Made by a program: the position numbers and the translations under genes. Source: Alteriqipengyuania abyssalis (lineage in GTDB: Bacteria > Pseudomonadota > Alphaproteobacteria > Sphingomonadales > Sphingomonadaceae). Taken from it: a DNA stretch of 64,000 nt. Shown here one piece after another: positions 8,469-17,599 of the stretch. A model generated the notes under the pieces. That model saw only the letters and a list, made by a program, of their open reading frames with translations. It was not told the origin of the DNA and made no database searches. The DNA lies in contig NZ_JAHWXP010000001.1 of assembly GCF_019857185.1 (NCBI RefSeq), forward strand, positions 248,001-312,000, in the 5' to 3' direction. Positions within the stretch are counted from its first letter, which is position 1, and each line of letters starts with the position of its first letter.

Positions 8469-9386
8469 ATGAACACGCATGCACCGAAGGCGGCCGCAAC
8501 GCCCGCCGCGACCATCCGCCCGTGGACCGCACGTTCGCTCCTATTCGTGCCCGGCGATTCGCCGCGCAAGCTTGAAAAGGCGCTGGCGGGCGAAGCCGAC
8601 CTGATCATCCTCGACCTGGAGGACTCGGTCGCCGAGAGCGCCAAGCCTGCCGCGCGCGAGCATGTGGCCGGGGCGCTGGCGGAGCAGGGCGAGCGGGCCA
8701 AGCCGCTATGGGTGCGGATCAACCCGATGGATACGGCCCACGCGCTGACCGATCTGGTTGCGATCGTGAAGCATCGCCCCGACGGGATCATGCTGCCCAA
8801 GGCGACGCCGGACGAAACACGCCTGCTGGGCCACTATCTCACCGCGCTCGAGGCCGCCGCCGGGCTCGAGGCGGAGAGTATCCGCCTGATCGTGGTCGCG
8901 ACCGAAACCGCGCCTGCGCTGTTCCGGCTGGGCGACTATGCCGGCGTGCCCCGGCTCGACGCGCTGACCTGGGGCGCGGAAGACCTCGCGGCGGCCTTCG
9001 GCGCGGCAGCCAACCGCGATGCGCAGGGCAATCTGCTCGAACCCTTCGCGCTGGCGCGCACGCTGTGCCTCGCGGGGGCAAGCGCGGCAGGCATTGCCCC
9101 GATCGAGACGATCGACCCCAATTTCCGCGATGAGGAGCGGATGGACCGCACCGCGCAGGCGGCCCGCACGCTCGGCTTTCGGGGCATGATGTGCATTCAT
9201 CCCGCGCAGATCGGGCCGACCAACCGCGCCTTCACACCCTCGGACGAAGATCTTGAGTGGGCACGCCGGATCGTCGCCCTGTTCGAGGAGAACCCCGATG
9301 CAGGCGCGCTCCAGCTCGATGGCGAAATGGTCGACATTCCGCACCTGAAACAGGCGCGCGGCTTGCTGGCGCAGGCGGGCGAATAG
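8469..9386 (+). CDS. HpcH/HpaI aldolase / CitE-like CoA-ester lyase
   Basis: TIM-barrel lyase of the citrate lyase beta subunit/malyl-CoA lyase family, acting on 3-hydroxyacyl-CoA esters such as malyl- or citramalyl-CoA with Mg2+. The 305-residue protein shows SLLFVPGDS near the start, the metal/acid segment ILDLEDSV, WVRINP and ATETAPAL, all typical of CitE-like enzymes. No citD/citF partner lies nearby, so it is a stand-alone CitE-like protein and its true substrate cannot be read from sequence. The ATG at 8469 is chosen; a GTG six bases upstream is equally in frame. Confidence 0.85.
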   Translation: MNTHAPKAAATPAATIRPWTARSLLFVPGDSPRKLEKALAGEADLIILDLEDSVAESAKPAAREHVAGALAEQGERAKPLWVRINPMDTAHALTDLVAIVKHRPDGIMLPKATPDETRLLGHYLTALEAAAGLEAESIRLIVVATETAPALFRLGDYAGVPRLDALTWGAEDLAAAFGAAANRDAQGNLLEPFALARTLCLAGASAAGIAPIETIDPNFRDEERMDRTAQAARTLGFRGMMCIHPAQIGPTNRAFTPSDEDLEWARRIVALFEENPDAGALQLDGEMVDIPHLKQARGLLAQAGE

Positions 9387-9420
9387 ACGCCCGCCTCGCG
9401 CGGCATATCTCGCGCGGCGA

Positions 9421-10212
9421 CTAGCGCCCCTTGAACTGCGCCTCGCGCTTGCCGAGGAAGGCTTGAACGCCTTCCTTGAAATCCTCGCTGTTGCCGGCGA
9501 TCCGCTGTGCCTCGGCCTCGGCATTCATTGCGTCGGACAGGCTTTGCGACTGCGCATTGCGGACCAGCCGCCGGATCTGCCCCATCGCAACCGTGGGGCC
9601 ATTGGCGAGCCGGGTGGCCAGCGCGCGCGCCTCGTCCATCACCGCCGCATTCTCGACGCAGCGGTTGATCATGCCCAGTTCGTAAGCGCGCTCTGCGGGA
9701 ATGCGCTCGCCCAGCAGCATTGCTTCCATCGCTGCCGGGATGCCCGCTGCCTTGGGCAGCACCCAGGTCGCGCCGCCATCGGGCACCAGGCCGATATTGA
9801 TGAAGGCCTGCAGGAAATAGGCGGACTTGCCCGCCACGATCAGGTCGCCCGACAGCGCCAGCGTGCAGCCGATACCGGCAGCCGCGCCGTTGATCGCTGT
9901 CACCACCGGAATGTCGAGCCCGGCGAGGCTCAGCATCAGCGGGTTGAAACTGGTCTGCAGCGACCGGCGCGAGGCATCGCCTGGATTGCCGCCATCGAAG
10001 GTGCGCCCGCCCAGTTCCGCGCCCGAACTGAACCCGCGTCCCTCTCCGGTGATGATCAGCGCGCGCGCGCGCATCGCGGGCAGTGCATCGAATGCCTTGA
10101 GCATTTCGCCGACCATCTCCGGCCCCATCGCATTGAGCTTGTCCGGCTTGTTCAGCGTCAGGGTCACGATCCCGTCGGTCTGTTCAACGCGAATGGTTTG
10201 GTAGTCTGCCAT
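9421..10212 (-). CDS. Enoyl-CoA hydratase/isomerase family protein (crotonase)
   Basis: Crotonase-fold enzyme of acyl-CoA metabolism, 263 residues. The start at 10212 (MADYQTIRVEQ) has a GAGGAGC ribosome site just upstream. Oxyanion-hole segments are FSSGAEL in the first half and GAAAGIGCTLAL in the second; the C-terminus ends with the usual FKEGVQAFLGKREAQFKGR helix. The pattern is closest to PaaG-like isomerases or short-chain enoyl-CoA hydratases, but substrate specificity is not determinable. It converges with the CitE-like gene and is divergent from the tyrosine phosphatase gene. Confidence 0.88.
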   Translation of the reverse strand: MADYQTIRVEQTDGIVTLTLNKPDKLNAMGPEMVGEMLKAFDALPAMRARALIITGEGRGFSSGAELGGRTFDGGNPGDASRRSLQTSFNPLMLSLAGLDIPVVTAINGAAAGIGCTLALSGDLIVAGKSAYFLQAFINIGLVPDGGATWVLPKAAGIPAAMEAMLLGERIPAERAYELGMINRCVENAAVMDEARALATRLANGPTVAMGQIRRLVRNAQSQSLSDAMNAEAEAQRIAGNSEDFKEGVQAFLGKREAQFKGR

Positions 10213-10342
10213 GCTTTGCTCCTCGATCCCGCTTTCGTTTGGGCCATCGGTTCGGGCAAATGAGCGGATTTGGCAAGGGTTGCGGTTTGCAATTTGTCGT
10301 CGGTGGTTGCGCGCGCCCGGCGCTCCTGCCAACCGATCCAGC

Positions 10343-11128
10343 ATGAGTACAGAGAGCGACGCCACCTTCCTCGCCACCGAGGGGATTCACAATTTCCGCG
10401 ATTACGGCGGTTATCCCACGCAGGGCGGGGGACGCGTGGTGAGCGGGCTGCTCTACCGCTCCGGCCAGCATGTCGAGGCGACCGACGCGGACCTGCGGAC
10501 CTTTGCCGATCTGGGCATCCGCACGGTGATCGACCTGCGCGGCAATGGAGAGCGGGAACGCCACCCATGCCGCCGCCCCGATCTGTGGGATGGCGAGGTC
10601 GTGTTCTACGACGGCGAAACCAGCTCCAGCCCGCCGCACATCCCGCAGGAAAAGCGCGAGCTTACGCCGAAAACCGCGCAGGAGCGGATGCTGACGCTGT
10701 ACACCCGTATGCCGGAGAACCCGGCGATGCAGGTGATTTTCGGGCAGTACCTGCGCACTCTGGCGGAGCGGGACGGGGCTAGCCTGGTCCATTGCTTCGC
10801 GGGCAAGGACCGCACGGGGATAGCGGCTGCGCTGCTGCACCATATCCTGGGCGTATCGCGTGCCGACATGGTCACCGAGTTTCTGCGCACCAATGACGCG
10901 CCCACCTACGACATCCTCGAGAGGCAGTCCCTGCCGGGGATCGAGGCGCGGCTCGGCCCGCTCGACCGGCCGACGATCGACGCGCTGATGCAGGTGCGCG
11001 AGAGTTACTTCGAGCGCTTCATCGGGACGGTGGATCAGCGCTGGGGTTCGCTCGATGCGTTTCTGGTGCAGGCGATTGGTGTGGATGACGCGCTGCGCGA
11101 CCAGCTTCAGGCGCGCTTCGTGGCGTGA
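10343..11128 (+). CDS. Tyrosine-protein phosphatase (Y_phosphatase3 family)
   Basis: A 261-residue phosphatase with the cysteine-phosphatase P-loop HCFAGKDRTG (catalytic C151, R157). The N-terminal NFRDYGGYP and GLLYRSGQ motifs are characteristic of the bacterial 'tyrosine/serine protein phosphatase' family that includes LipA/IphP-type enzymes. No signal peptide, so it is cytoplasmic. The ATG at 10343 is preferred; longer in-frame starts would read through the divergent promoter region. The substrate may be phosphotyrosine, phosphoserine or phosphoinositides. Confidence 0.88.
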   Translation: MSTESDATFLATEGIHNFRDYGGYPTQGGGRVVSGLLYRSGQHVEATDADLRTFADLGIRTVIDLRGNGERERHPCRRPDLWDGEVVFYDGETSSSPPHIPQEKRELTPKTAQERMLTLYTRMPENPAMQVIFGQYLRTLAERDGASLVHCFAGKDRTGIAAALLHHILGVSRADMVTEFLRTNDAPTYDILERQSLPGIEARLGPLDRPTIDALMQVRESYFERFIGTVDQRWGSLDAFLVQAIGVDDALRDQLQARFVA

Positions 11129-11191
11129 CTCTGCGCGCCATGATCCCCATATTCGCCGCAAGACTTTAGACTGACAGGAGACGCTTCGCAC

Positions 11192-12175
11192 ATGGCGACG
11201 CACCGCACCAAGATGCTCATCATCGGTTCCGGCCCGGCGGGTTACAGCGCGGCCATCTATGGCGCGCGCGCGATGCTGGAGCCGATCATGGTTCAGGGCC
11301 TGCAACCGGGCGGGCAGCTGACCATCACCACCGATGTGGAGAATTATCCCGGCTTTGCCGATGTGATCCAGGGTCCATGGCTGATGGAGCAGATGCGCGC
11401 GCAGGCCGAGCATGTCGGCACGCAGATGATCTGGGACACGATCGTGGAGATTGATCTCAAGTCGGGCCCGCCGTTCCGCGCCAAGGGTGACAGCGGCGAC
11501 GAGTATATCGCCAGCACGGTGGTGATCGCGACCGGCGCCTCGGCCAAGTGGCTCGGCGTGCCGGGCGAACAGGAGCTGGGCGGGAAGGGCGTGTCGGCCT
11601 GCGCGACCTGCGACGGCTTCTTCTACCGCGGCAAGAAGGTCGCGGTGATCGGCGGCGGCAACACCGCGGTCGAAGAAGCGCTATACCTGACCAACCACTC
11701 CGACGACGTGACGCTGATCCACCGTCGCGACGAACTGCGCGCGGAGAAGATCCTGCAGGAACGGCTCTTCGCTTCGGACAAGATCACCCCGCTGTGGAAC
11801 AAGGCGGTCGAGCGGTTCGTGCCGGGCGAGAACGGCGCGCTGGATCATCTGGTCCTCAAGGACACGCAGACCGGCGAGGAATCGACTCTGGAGGTCGACG
11901 GTGCCTTCGTCGCGATCGGCCATGCCCCCGCGACCGAGCTGTTTCAGGGCCAGCTGCCGCTGGAAGACGGCGGTTACCTTAAGGTCGAGCCGGGCACGCC
12001 GAAGACCGAGATCCCCGGCGTGTTCGCCTGCGGCGACGTGATGGACCACACCTATCGCCAGGCGGTGACTGCGGCGGGGACCGGCTGCATGGCTGCGCTG
12101 GATGCGGAGCGGTTCCTGTCAGGGATCGAGATCGACCTGCACGGCCATGTCGAGGAAGCTGAAGCGGCGGAATAG
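11192..12175 (+). CDS. trxB: Thioredoxin-disulfide reductase
   Basis: NADPH-dependent flavoenzyme that reduces thioredoxin in the cytoplasm. The 327-residue protein has an FAD dinucleotide motif GSGPAGYSAAIYGARA at the N-terminus, the redox pair CATC (C137, C140), the NADPH motif GGGNTAVEEA and the C-terminal FAD segment FACGDVMD. Length and motif order are those of low-molecular-weight bacterial TrxB. An AGGAG site precedes the ATG. It is monocistronic and followed by a palindromic repeat. Confidence 0.96.
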   Translation: MATHRTKMLIIGSGPAGYSAAIYGARAMLEPIMVQGLQPGGQLTITTDVENYPGFADVIQGPWLMEQMRAQAEHVGTQMIWDTIVEIDLKSGPPFRAKGDSGDEYIASTVVIATGASAKWLGVPGEQELGGKGVSACATCDGFFYRGKKVAVIGGGNTAVEEALYLTNHSDDVTLIHRRDELRAEKILQERLFASDKITPLWNKAVERFVPGENGALDHLVLKDTQTGEESTLEVDGAFVAIGHAPATELFQGQLPLEDGGYLKVEPGTPKTEIPGVFACGDVMDHTYRQAVTAAGTGCMAALDAERFLSGIEIDLHGHVEEAEAAE

Positions 12176-12183
12176 CCTGCAAC

Positions 12184-12286
12184 TCCTCCCCCTTGAGGGG
12201 GAGGTTGGGTGGGGGTGTACTGCGATCGTGGCTTGGGCCATTAACGTCGAACCCCCACCCCCAACCCCTCCCCAAGGGGAGGGGAG
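12184..12286. repeat. Palindromic intergenic repeat (GC-rich, convergent with next gene)
   Basis: About 100 bases in which an arm beginning CTCCTCCCCCTTGAGGGGG is mirrored at the other end by CCCCTCCCCAAGGGGAGGGG, each arm itself being a hairpin; the inner parts GGTTGGGTGGGGGT and ACCCCCACCCCCAACC also pair. It lies between convergent trxB and a MAPEG gene and could act as a bidirectional terminator. Related arms recur at 39607 and 51909. Confidence 0.8.
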
Positions 12287-12310
12287 ATATGTGGTAGGGC
12301 TGCTACCGAA

Positions 12311-12748
12311 TCAGCCCCCAAACACCCGTACGGCGGCGATTCCGATCAGCGCCATCAGCACAGCGCTGGAAACCGCGAACAGCACGAAGCGGACCAGAAC
12401 GCGGTTGGCGGTGACCTGCACAATGGTGTGGATCACCCGCAGGCCGGTGTAGATCCACGCCAGCAGCGCCGGAACGCCGTCACCCGCGCCGATGATCGCG
12501 AGCACGATCCCGACTGCGTAGAACACCGTCGGCTGTTCGTGCAGGTGGTTGTAGTTGTCCGCCTTCCAGTTGACCCGATCGGGCAGCATCGCCCGCAGGC
12601 TGGCACCCGTCGCGCCGACCAGCCGGTTCGCGTCGATATCGGGGTGCTTCTGCATCGCCGGAATGCGGGTCGCGTACATCCAGACCCACATGATCATGGT
12701 CCAGATCATCAGCGCGACGACGGGTTGCAGGATATCCATGCCAATCAT
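12311..12748 (-). CDS. MAPEG-family membrane protein (second of tandem pair)
   Basis: A 145-residue integral membrane protein with four hydrophobic segments (about 5-27, 75-95, 97-115, 120-143). The 'NYNHLHEQPTVFYAVG' segment in the middle is the MAPEG family signature (membrane-associated proteins in eicosanoid and glutathione metabolism). Its start overlaps the stop of the preceding paralogue by four bases, so the two are co-translated. Bacterial MAPEG proteins often have glutathione transferase-like roles, but the activity here is unknown. Confidence 0.85.
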   Translation of the reverse strand: MIGMDILQPVVALMIWTMIMWVWMYATRIPAMQKHPDIDANRLVGATGASLRAMLPDRVNWKADNYNHLHEQPTVFYAVGIVLAIIGAGDGVPALLAWIYTGLRVIHTIVQVTANRVLVRFVLFAVSSAVLMALIGIAAVRVFGG

Positions 12749-13182
12749 GAGGGCGCTCCGAGAGTTGCGATAAGTGCGTGCACGGCTAGCGCGGCCAGCA
12801 CCAAGGTCGACGCTATGAAGAGCAGGAAGCGGACCATTACAATATTGACCGTAGCCTGCCAGAGCGAGTGAACGATCCGGAGCCCGACGTAGATCCACGC
12901 GAGCAACACATTGATCGGATCGGGCTGGAGGAGCGCGAGGATCACCACCACCGCATAGAACAGCGTCGGCTGTTCCATCAGGTGGGCATAATTATGCGAT
13001 TTCCATTGGACCTTGTCGGGTACCACGCCTTCCAGATCCTGCCCGCGACCGCCGGGCTTCGAGTTGCCGAAGCCGACCTGCGCCTTCTTCATCGCGGGGA
13101 GGCGCGTCAGCGCCATCCAGATCAGCATGACTAGCGACCACGCAACGAGCACCGCCGCCGGCGCGAGCATTTGAGCCTGCAT
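12745..13182 (-). CDS. MAPEG-family membrane protein (first of tandem pair)
   Basis: A 145-residue paralogue of the next gene with the same four-helix layout and the signature 'NYAHLMEQPTLFYAV'. The start is supported by a GGGAGAGG ribosome site. The two copies differ in sequence along most of their length but keep the E-Q-P-T-x-F-Y-A core, suggesting an old duplication and possibly a hetero-oligomer, since MAPEG proteins work as trimers. It lies just downstream of btaAB on the same strand. Confidence 0.85.
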   Translation of the reverse strand: MQAQMLAPAAVLVAWSLVMLIWMALTRLPAMKKAQVGFGNSKPGGRGQDLEGVVPDKVQWKSHNYAHLMEQPTLFYAVVVILALLQPDPINVLLAWIYVGLRIVHSLWQATVNIVMVRFLLFIASTLVLAALAVHALIATLGAPS

Positions 13183-13240
13183 TGATTCCTCTCCCTGAAA
13201 TCAGTTTTTAATCAAAACCTACGTCCGTTATTGTTGACCG

Positions 13241-13903
13241 TCAATCCGTGGCCCCGGCGTCGCGGTACAGCCGCTCCAGCCGGTAGTAACCGCCCATTCC
13301 ATCGCGCCCCTCGCGCCGCCAACCGGGCTGCGCGCCGATCTCTTCCGCAACCTCGGGCAGGTTGAGCCGGGGGGAGACGTGGAACTGCTTGAGCCACCAC
13401 TTGAGGATACGCGCGCCCAGCGTGTCGCGTGCGCTGTAGCTGCCGAAGTCGACCACGTGCAGCGACCCGCCCGGCGCCACCAATGTGGCCGCATGGCGCA
13501 TCGCGCGCTCCCAGTCGGGGATCATCGAGATCGAATAGGAGAGGATCACCCGCTCGAATGTCGGGCGACCAAGCATTGCGCGCGCATCGAACTGGCGCGC
13601 ATCGGCCGACGCAAGGATCGCGCTGGTACCCAGCTTGGCCTGCGCACTGCTGAGCATCTCCGCCGAAATATCGATCCCGAACAGCTTCGTGCCGGGGTAG
13701 GCGTGCTGCACCTTCGCCAGATTGCGGCCCGTGCCGCAGGCGATTTCCAGCACCGCATCGCCCGACGCGCAATTCAGCCCGCGGATCAGATCGTCGCGCC
13801 CGAACAGGTAGTACTTGCGCGTGACGTCGTAGATGTACTTCTGCCCGCGATAGATCGAATCCATCAGCGCGGCGTGATCGTGGTTGCCCCCCGCGTCTGC
13901 CAT
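13241..13903 (-). CDS. btaB: Betaine lipid N-methyltransferase (BtaB-like)
   Basis: SAM-dependent class I methyltransferase that methylates diacylglycerylhomoserine to the betaine lipid DGTS at the membrane. The 220-residue protein has motif I VLEIACGTGRNL and post-I LFGIDIS, with RYRG-like start 'MDSIYRGQKYIYDVTRKYYLFGRD' typical of BtaB. Its ATG shares one base with the TGA of btaA upstream, so the pair is translationally coupled. The assignment rests largely on this coupling to btaA. Confidence 0.9.
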   Translation of the reverse strand: MADAGGNHDHAALMDSIYRGQKYIYDVTRKYYLFGRDDLIRGLNCASGDAVLEIACGTGRNLAKVQHAYPGTKLFGIDISAEMLSSAQAKLGTSAILASADARQFDARAMLGRPTFERVILSYSISMIPDWERAMRHAATLVAPGGSLHVVDFGSYSARDTLGARILKWWLKQFHVSPRLNLPEVAEEIGAQPGWRREGRDGMGGYYRLERLYRDAGATD

Positions 13904-15117
13904 CACGTCAGCTCGTAAAGGTGGACGCCGCCGTAGATCGAGCTGCGATCGCGCTGGGTCAGATCCTTCGACTGCTCGTCGTGATAGGTCCACTGGTCGA
14001 GGATCTCGTTCGGCACGCGGCCCGGCAGCAGGCTGGGCTCGGCAGCGGTGCGGAACAGCACGCGTGCACCCTTGCGCGCCGTCCGGGTCACTTCGCGCCA
14101 CAGATCGGTCAGCTGGTGATCGTCCATCCAGTCCTGCGCGTCGAGGAAGACGTAGCGATCGAGGCTCATCGCGGGTTGCGAGGAGAGGAATTCGGAAAGG
14201 TTGGCGCGCTGCACGCTCAGCCGCGCGACCCGCTCGCGCAGGTCGGCATAGTTCTCGCGCTGGAGGTAGGGCGGCAGCGAGGCGTTCTCGTCCTTCGAAT
14301 AGCCGCGATTGAAAGCCTGCCACGCGAAATAGTTGTCCTTCACGTCGAAATCGCAGGCCAGCTTCTCCAGCCGCTTGCGCAGCACCTCGGCCATTTTCTC
14401 GTCACCTGCCAGCGCGTCGTACTGCGCGGGCGGGATGCCGAGGCCGAAGAGAGAGGCGGGCTGGTTGGTCACCCAGCGGACGAACTTCTTGTCGAACACC
14501 GGAGCCAGTTCGTTCTCGAACACCTCGCGCTGTTCCTCCACGCTGGGGGCTTCCAGCACCTTGCGCAGGTCCACACCGTAAAGCTTGGCGAACAGGTGGG
14601 CCATGCCGATGAAGTTGCCCAGCAGGCCCTGCTTGTAGATCCCGCGCTGGAACTGGGTGATCCGGCGGCGGCCGCGAATGTCGCGGCCTTCCCAGTACTT
14701 GCGGCTTTCCGCATCGAGCAACGGAGCGATCCGGTCTTCGTAGATCGACACGTTTTCCTTGTAGTCGGAATGCGCGAAGAAGCGGCGGAACAGGTCGTAA
14801 TTGGGCAGCGCGTTGATCGCGGCGATCTTCAGCCGGCCCAGCGCGATATGCGCGCGGTTGAGGTCGACCGCGGTGATCGCCGCGGGGTTCGCGGTGAGGT
14901 AGCTCAACGCGTTGCAGCTGCCGCTGGCGATGCACAGCACGCGGCTGTCCTCGTTGATCTGCAGGCCTTCCATGTCGACCACCGGGTCTTCCCAGATCTG
15001 CGCGTAGACCAGCCCGCGAAACGCGGTGGCGAAGGCCTTGTCGAGCAGCGTGTCCTTGAGGCCCGAACTCTTGCGGACCACCGAACGGTCGATGATGTGG
15101 GTATCGCCTTGCGGCAT
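13903..15117 (-). CDS. btaA: Diacylglycerol 3-amino-3-carboxypropyltransferase (BtaA, DUF3419)
   Basis: Transfers the 3-amino-3-carboxypropyl group of S-adenosylmethionine to diacylglycerol, the first step of betaine lipid (DGTS) synthesis. The 404-residue protein has the DUF3419 features: 'GLVYAQIWEDPVVDMEGL' near the start, a SAM-binding segment VLCIASGSCNALSYL, and 'AVDLNRAHIALGRLK'. The start at 15117 (MPQGDTHI) has a GGAG site; a longer in-frame extension is proline/arginine-rich and looks non-coding. Betaine lipids replace phospholipids when phosphate is scarce, so phosphate control is expected, though I did not find a clear Pho box. Confidence 0.93.
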   Translation of the reverse strand: MPQGDTHIIDRSVVRKSSGLKDTLLDKAFATAFRGLVYAQIWEDPVVDMEGLQINEDSRVLCIASGSCNALSYLTANPAAITAVDLNRAHIALGRLKIAAINALPNYDLFRRFFAHSDYKENVSIYEDRIAPLLDAESRKYWEGRDIRGRRRITQFQRGIYKQGLLGNFIGMAHLFAKLYGVDLRKVLEAPSVEEQREVFENELAPVFDKKFVRWVTNQPASLFGLGIPPAQYDALAGDEKMAEVLRKRLEKLACDFDVKDNYFAWQAFNRGYSKDENASLPPYLQRENYADLRERVARLSVQRANLSEFLSSQPAMSLDRYVFLDAQDWMDDHQLTDLWREVTRTARKGARVLFRTAAEPSLLPGRVPNEILDQWTYHDEQSKDLTQRDRSSIYGGVHLYELT

Positions 15118-15142
15118 GGGGGGTAGTCTCCGGTTGCGGTGT

Positions 15143-16102
15143 TCAGGCTGCGTCGGGCGCGATGGTTGCGGCGTAGGCCGTGGGGTCGACATTGCGTCCG
15201 GTCAGCATGATGACGGTATCATCTTCAAGCGCTAGCTTACCGGCAAGGGCTGCCGCAAGGGCCGCCGAGCCGCCGGGCTCTGCCACGAGGCCGAGTTTCG
15301 CGAAGGCGAAGCGCTGCGCGGCGCGCACGTCTTCGTCGGAAACGGTCACGCCGGGCTGCGCACGACCGCGCAGCACATCGAGGTTGATCTGCTGGGTCGC
15401 CGGCGGCTGGAGCGCATCGCAGATCGTTTTCGGAGCATCGGGCGCGACCTGCACGATCTCGCCCTTGGCGAGCGCCTGACCGACCATGTCCCACCCTTCG
15501 GGCTCGACCGGCACGACCTTGCTGTCCGGGCAGGCGAGCGCCAGCCCCGCGGTCAGCCCGCCACCGCCGCAACAGGCGAGGATCATCGGCGGTTGTTTGC
15601 CCAGTTGTTCGGTAAACTCGATTCCGGCGCTGCCTTGCCCTTCGATCACCCAGGCATCGGCAAAGGCGTGGACCAGCACTGCGCCGCGCTTTTCGATCTC
15701 GCGCGCGGCGACCTCGTCACGATCCTCTCCGGGACGGTCGTATAGGATGATCTCCGCGCCCAGCGCTCTGGTCGCTTCAAGCTTCACCTTGGGCGCATTG
15801 CGCGGCATCACGATCGCGGCCTTGATGCCCAGCTTCCTCGCCGCCCAGGCGACGCCCTGCGCATGGTTGCCGGAAGAGACCGCGACCACGCCGCGCGCGC
15901 GTTCCTCTTCGTTCAGGCACGAAAGCCGCCACCAGCCGCCACGAATCTTGAACGCGCCGATTGGTTGCAGGCTTTCCGCCTTGATCCAGCAGCGCACGCC
16001 GGCGATCTCGACCTGCAGCAGCGGGGTGGGGGGCAGGATCTGCGCGATGCTGCGCGCAGCGGCGATCACGCCATCGCGAGTCGGGGTGCGCATGTCGGCC
16101 AT
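15143..16102 (-). CDS. Threonine/serine dehydratase, PLP-dependent (no ACT domain)
   Basis: PLP enzyme of fold type II that deaminates threonine or serine. The 319-residue protein has the PLP lysine in GAFKIRGG (K52), SSGNHAQGVA, and the glycine-rich phosphate loop CCGGGGLTAG. It ends without the regulatory ACT domain of biosynthetic IlvA, so it is of the catabolic TdcB/serine racemase-like class. The start at 16102 (MADMRTPT) is chosen for the AGGAG site upstream. It sits 26 bases upstream of btaA on the same strand and may share its transcript. Confidence 0.88.
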   Translation of the reverse strand: MADMRTPTRDGVIAAARSIAQILPPTPLLQVEIAGVRCWIKAESLQPIGAFKIRGGWWRLSCLNEEERARGVVAVSSGNHAQGVAWAARKLGIKAAIVMPRNAPKVKLEATRALGAEIILYDRPGEDRDEVAAREIEKRGAVLVHAFADAWVIEGQGSAGIEFTEQLGKQPPMILACCGGGGLTAGLALACPDSKVVPVEPEGWDMVGQALAKGEIVQVAPDAPKTICDALQPPATQQINLDVLRGRAQPGVTVSDEDVRAAQRFAFAKLGLVAEPGGSAALAAALAGKLALEDDTVIMLTGRNVDPTAYAATIAPDAA

Positions 16103-16352
16103 CAGCTTGTCGCTCCTGCGGGGCGGCTGACACACCTGACACAGTGTCTTGAGGCGAAAAATCCGGCCGGGTCATGGCGCCCCGGTTCAGGCAGTTCGAT
16201 GATGGGATTTGGCGCACTCATGCGCCCCCGTTAGAACCCCCGACCGGGTTAGGAAAGCACGCTTTGCCGCAATGCGCGCCGGATCGTTTGGAGGCGCGCG
16301 TCCGTTTGGCTAAGGGCGCGCGCAAAGATTCGTATTCGAAAGGAAGACACAC
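16103..16352. promoter_or_regulatory. Divergent intergenic region between threonine dehydratase and polyamine dehydrogenase
   Basis: A 250-base gene-free region that must hold promoters for both divergent genes. Two inverted repeats are visible near the polyamine dehydrogenase: AACCC/GGGTT (16235-16239 and 16246-16250) and GCGCGC arms around 16303-16325. An AAGGAAG ribosome site precedes the ATG at 16353. No convincing -35/-10 pair stands out. Confidence 0.45.
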
Positions 16353-17564
16353 ATGGCGAAGGTTCTGGTTATCGGGGCAGGGGGCGTGAGCTCGGTCTGC
16401 GTCCACAAGATGGCGATGAACAAGGACATCTTCAGCGACATTCACCTTGCCAGCCGCACCAAGTCGAAGTGCGATGCGATTGCCGCTTCGGTGAAGGAGC
16501 GCACGGGCGTGGAGATTTCGACCTACGAGATCGACGCCGAGGAAGTCCCCGCGATGGTCAACCTGATCAAGAAGATCGGGCCCAAGCTGGTGGTCAATCT
16601 GGCGCTGCCTTACCAGGACCTGCCGATCATGGATGCCTGCCTCGAAGCGGGCGTCGATTACCTCGATACCGCGAATTACGAGCCCAAGGACGAGGCGAAG
16701 TTCGAATATCACTGGCAGTGGGCCTATCAGGACCGCTTCAAGGATGCGGGCCTCACCGCGCTGCTCGGCTCGGGCTTCGATCCCGGCGTGACCAGCGTGT
16801 TCACGATGTGGCTCAAGAAGCACAAGCTCAAGACCATCCGCCAGCTCGACATTCTCGACTGCAACGGCGGCGATCACGGGCAGGCCTTCGCGACCAATTT
16901 CAACCCGGAAATCAACATTCGCGAAGTGACCGCACCCGCGCGCCACTGGGAAAACGGCGAGTGGGTGGAAACGCCCGCAATGCAGGTGAAGACCGAGTTC
17001 GACTTCGAGGAAGTCGGCCCCAAGAACGCCTACATGATGTATCACGAGGAGCTGGAAAGCCTCGCCAAGTTCGTCCCCGAGCTGGAGCGCGCGCGCTTCT
17101 GGATGACCTTCGGTGATGAATACATCAAGCACCTCAGCGTGCTGCAGGCGGTTGGCATGACCAGCATCGAGCCGGTCAAGTACCAAGGCCGCGAGATCAT
17201 CCCGCTGCAATTCCTCGCCGCCGTCCTCCCCAAGCCCGAAAGCCTGGGCGAGACCACGAAGGGCAAGACCAATATCGGCGTCATCGCGACCGGCGAAGCG
17301 CTCGACGGCAGCGGCGAGAAGACGTTCTACATCAACAATATCTGCAGCCACGAAGCGGCCTACGAGGAAACCGGCAATCAAGCGGTCAGCTACACCACCG
17401 GCGTGCCCGCGATGATCGGTTCTGCGATGATGGTGCAGGGCACGTGGGACGGCGACGGCGTGTTCAACATGGAACAGTTCGATCCCGATCCCTTCATGGA
17501 CATGCTCAACGAACACGGCCTGCCGTGGAACGTGAAGGAGCTGGACGGGCCCGTCGAGTTCTGA
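16353..17564 (+). CDS. Carboxynorspermidine/carboxyspermidine dehydrogenase (saccharopine dehydrogenase family)
   Basis: NADPH-dependent reductive condensation of putrescine (or diaminopropane) with aspartate semialdehyde to carboxyspermidine (or carboxynorspermidine), in the cytoplasm. The 403-residue protein has a Rossmann start [12 protein letters not shown], '[12 protein letters not shown]', 'LDTANYEP' and '[10 protein letters not shown]', all typical of the Lys1/CANSDH group rather than lysine saccharopine dehydrogenase. The carboxy(nor)spermidine decarboxylase and ornithine decarboxylase genes lie 4-6 kb downstream on the same strand, which supports this role. The gene symbols CANSDH/CASDH are used for this family. 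Confidence 0.9.
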   Translation: MAKVLVIGAGGVSSVCVHKMAMNKDIFSDIHLASRTKSKCDAIAASVKERTGVEISTYEIDAEEVPAMVNLIKKIGPKLVVNLALPYQDLPIMDACLEAGVDYLDTANYEPKDEAKFEYHWQWAYQDRFKDAGLTALLGSGFDPGVTSVFTMWLKKHKLKTIRQLDILDCNGGDHGQAFATNFNPEINIREVTAPARHWENGEWVETPAMQVKTEFDFEEVGPKNAYMMYHEELESLAKFVPELERARFWMTFGDEYIKHLSVLQAVGMTSIEPVKYQGREIIPLQFLAAVLPKPESLGETTKGKTNIGVIATGEALDGSGEKTFYINNICSHEAAYEETGNQAVSYTTGVPAMIGSAMMVQGTWDGDGVFNMEQFDPDPFMDMLNEHGLPWNVKELDGPVEF

Positions 17565-17599
17565 CCCGAATTAAGATCGCCGCCACCACGATCGAGGCC

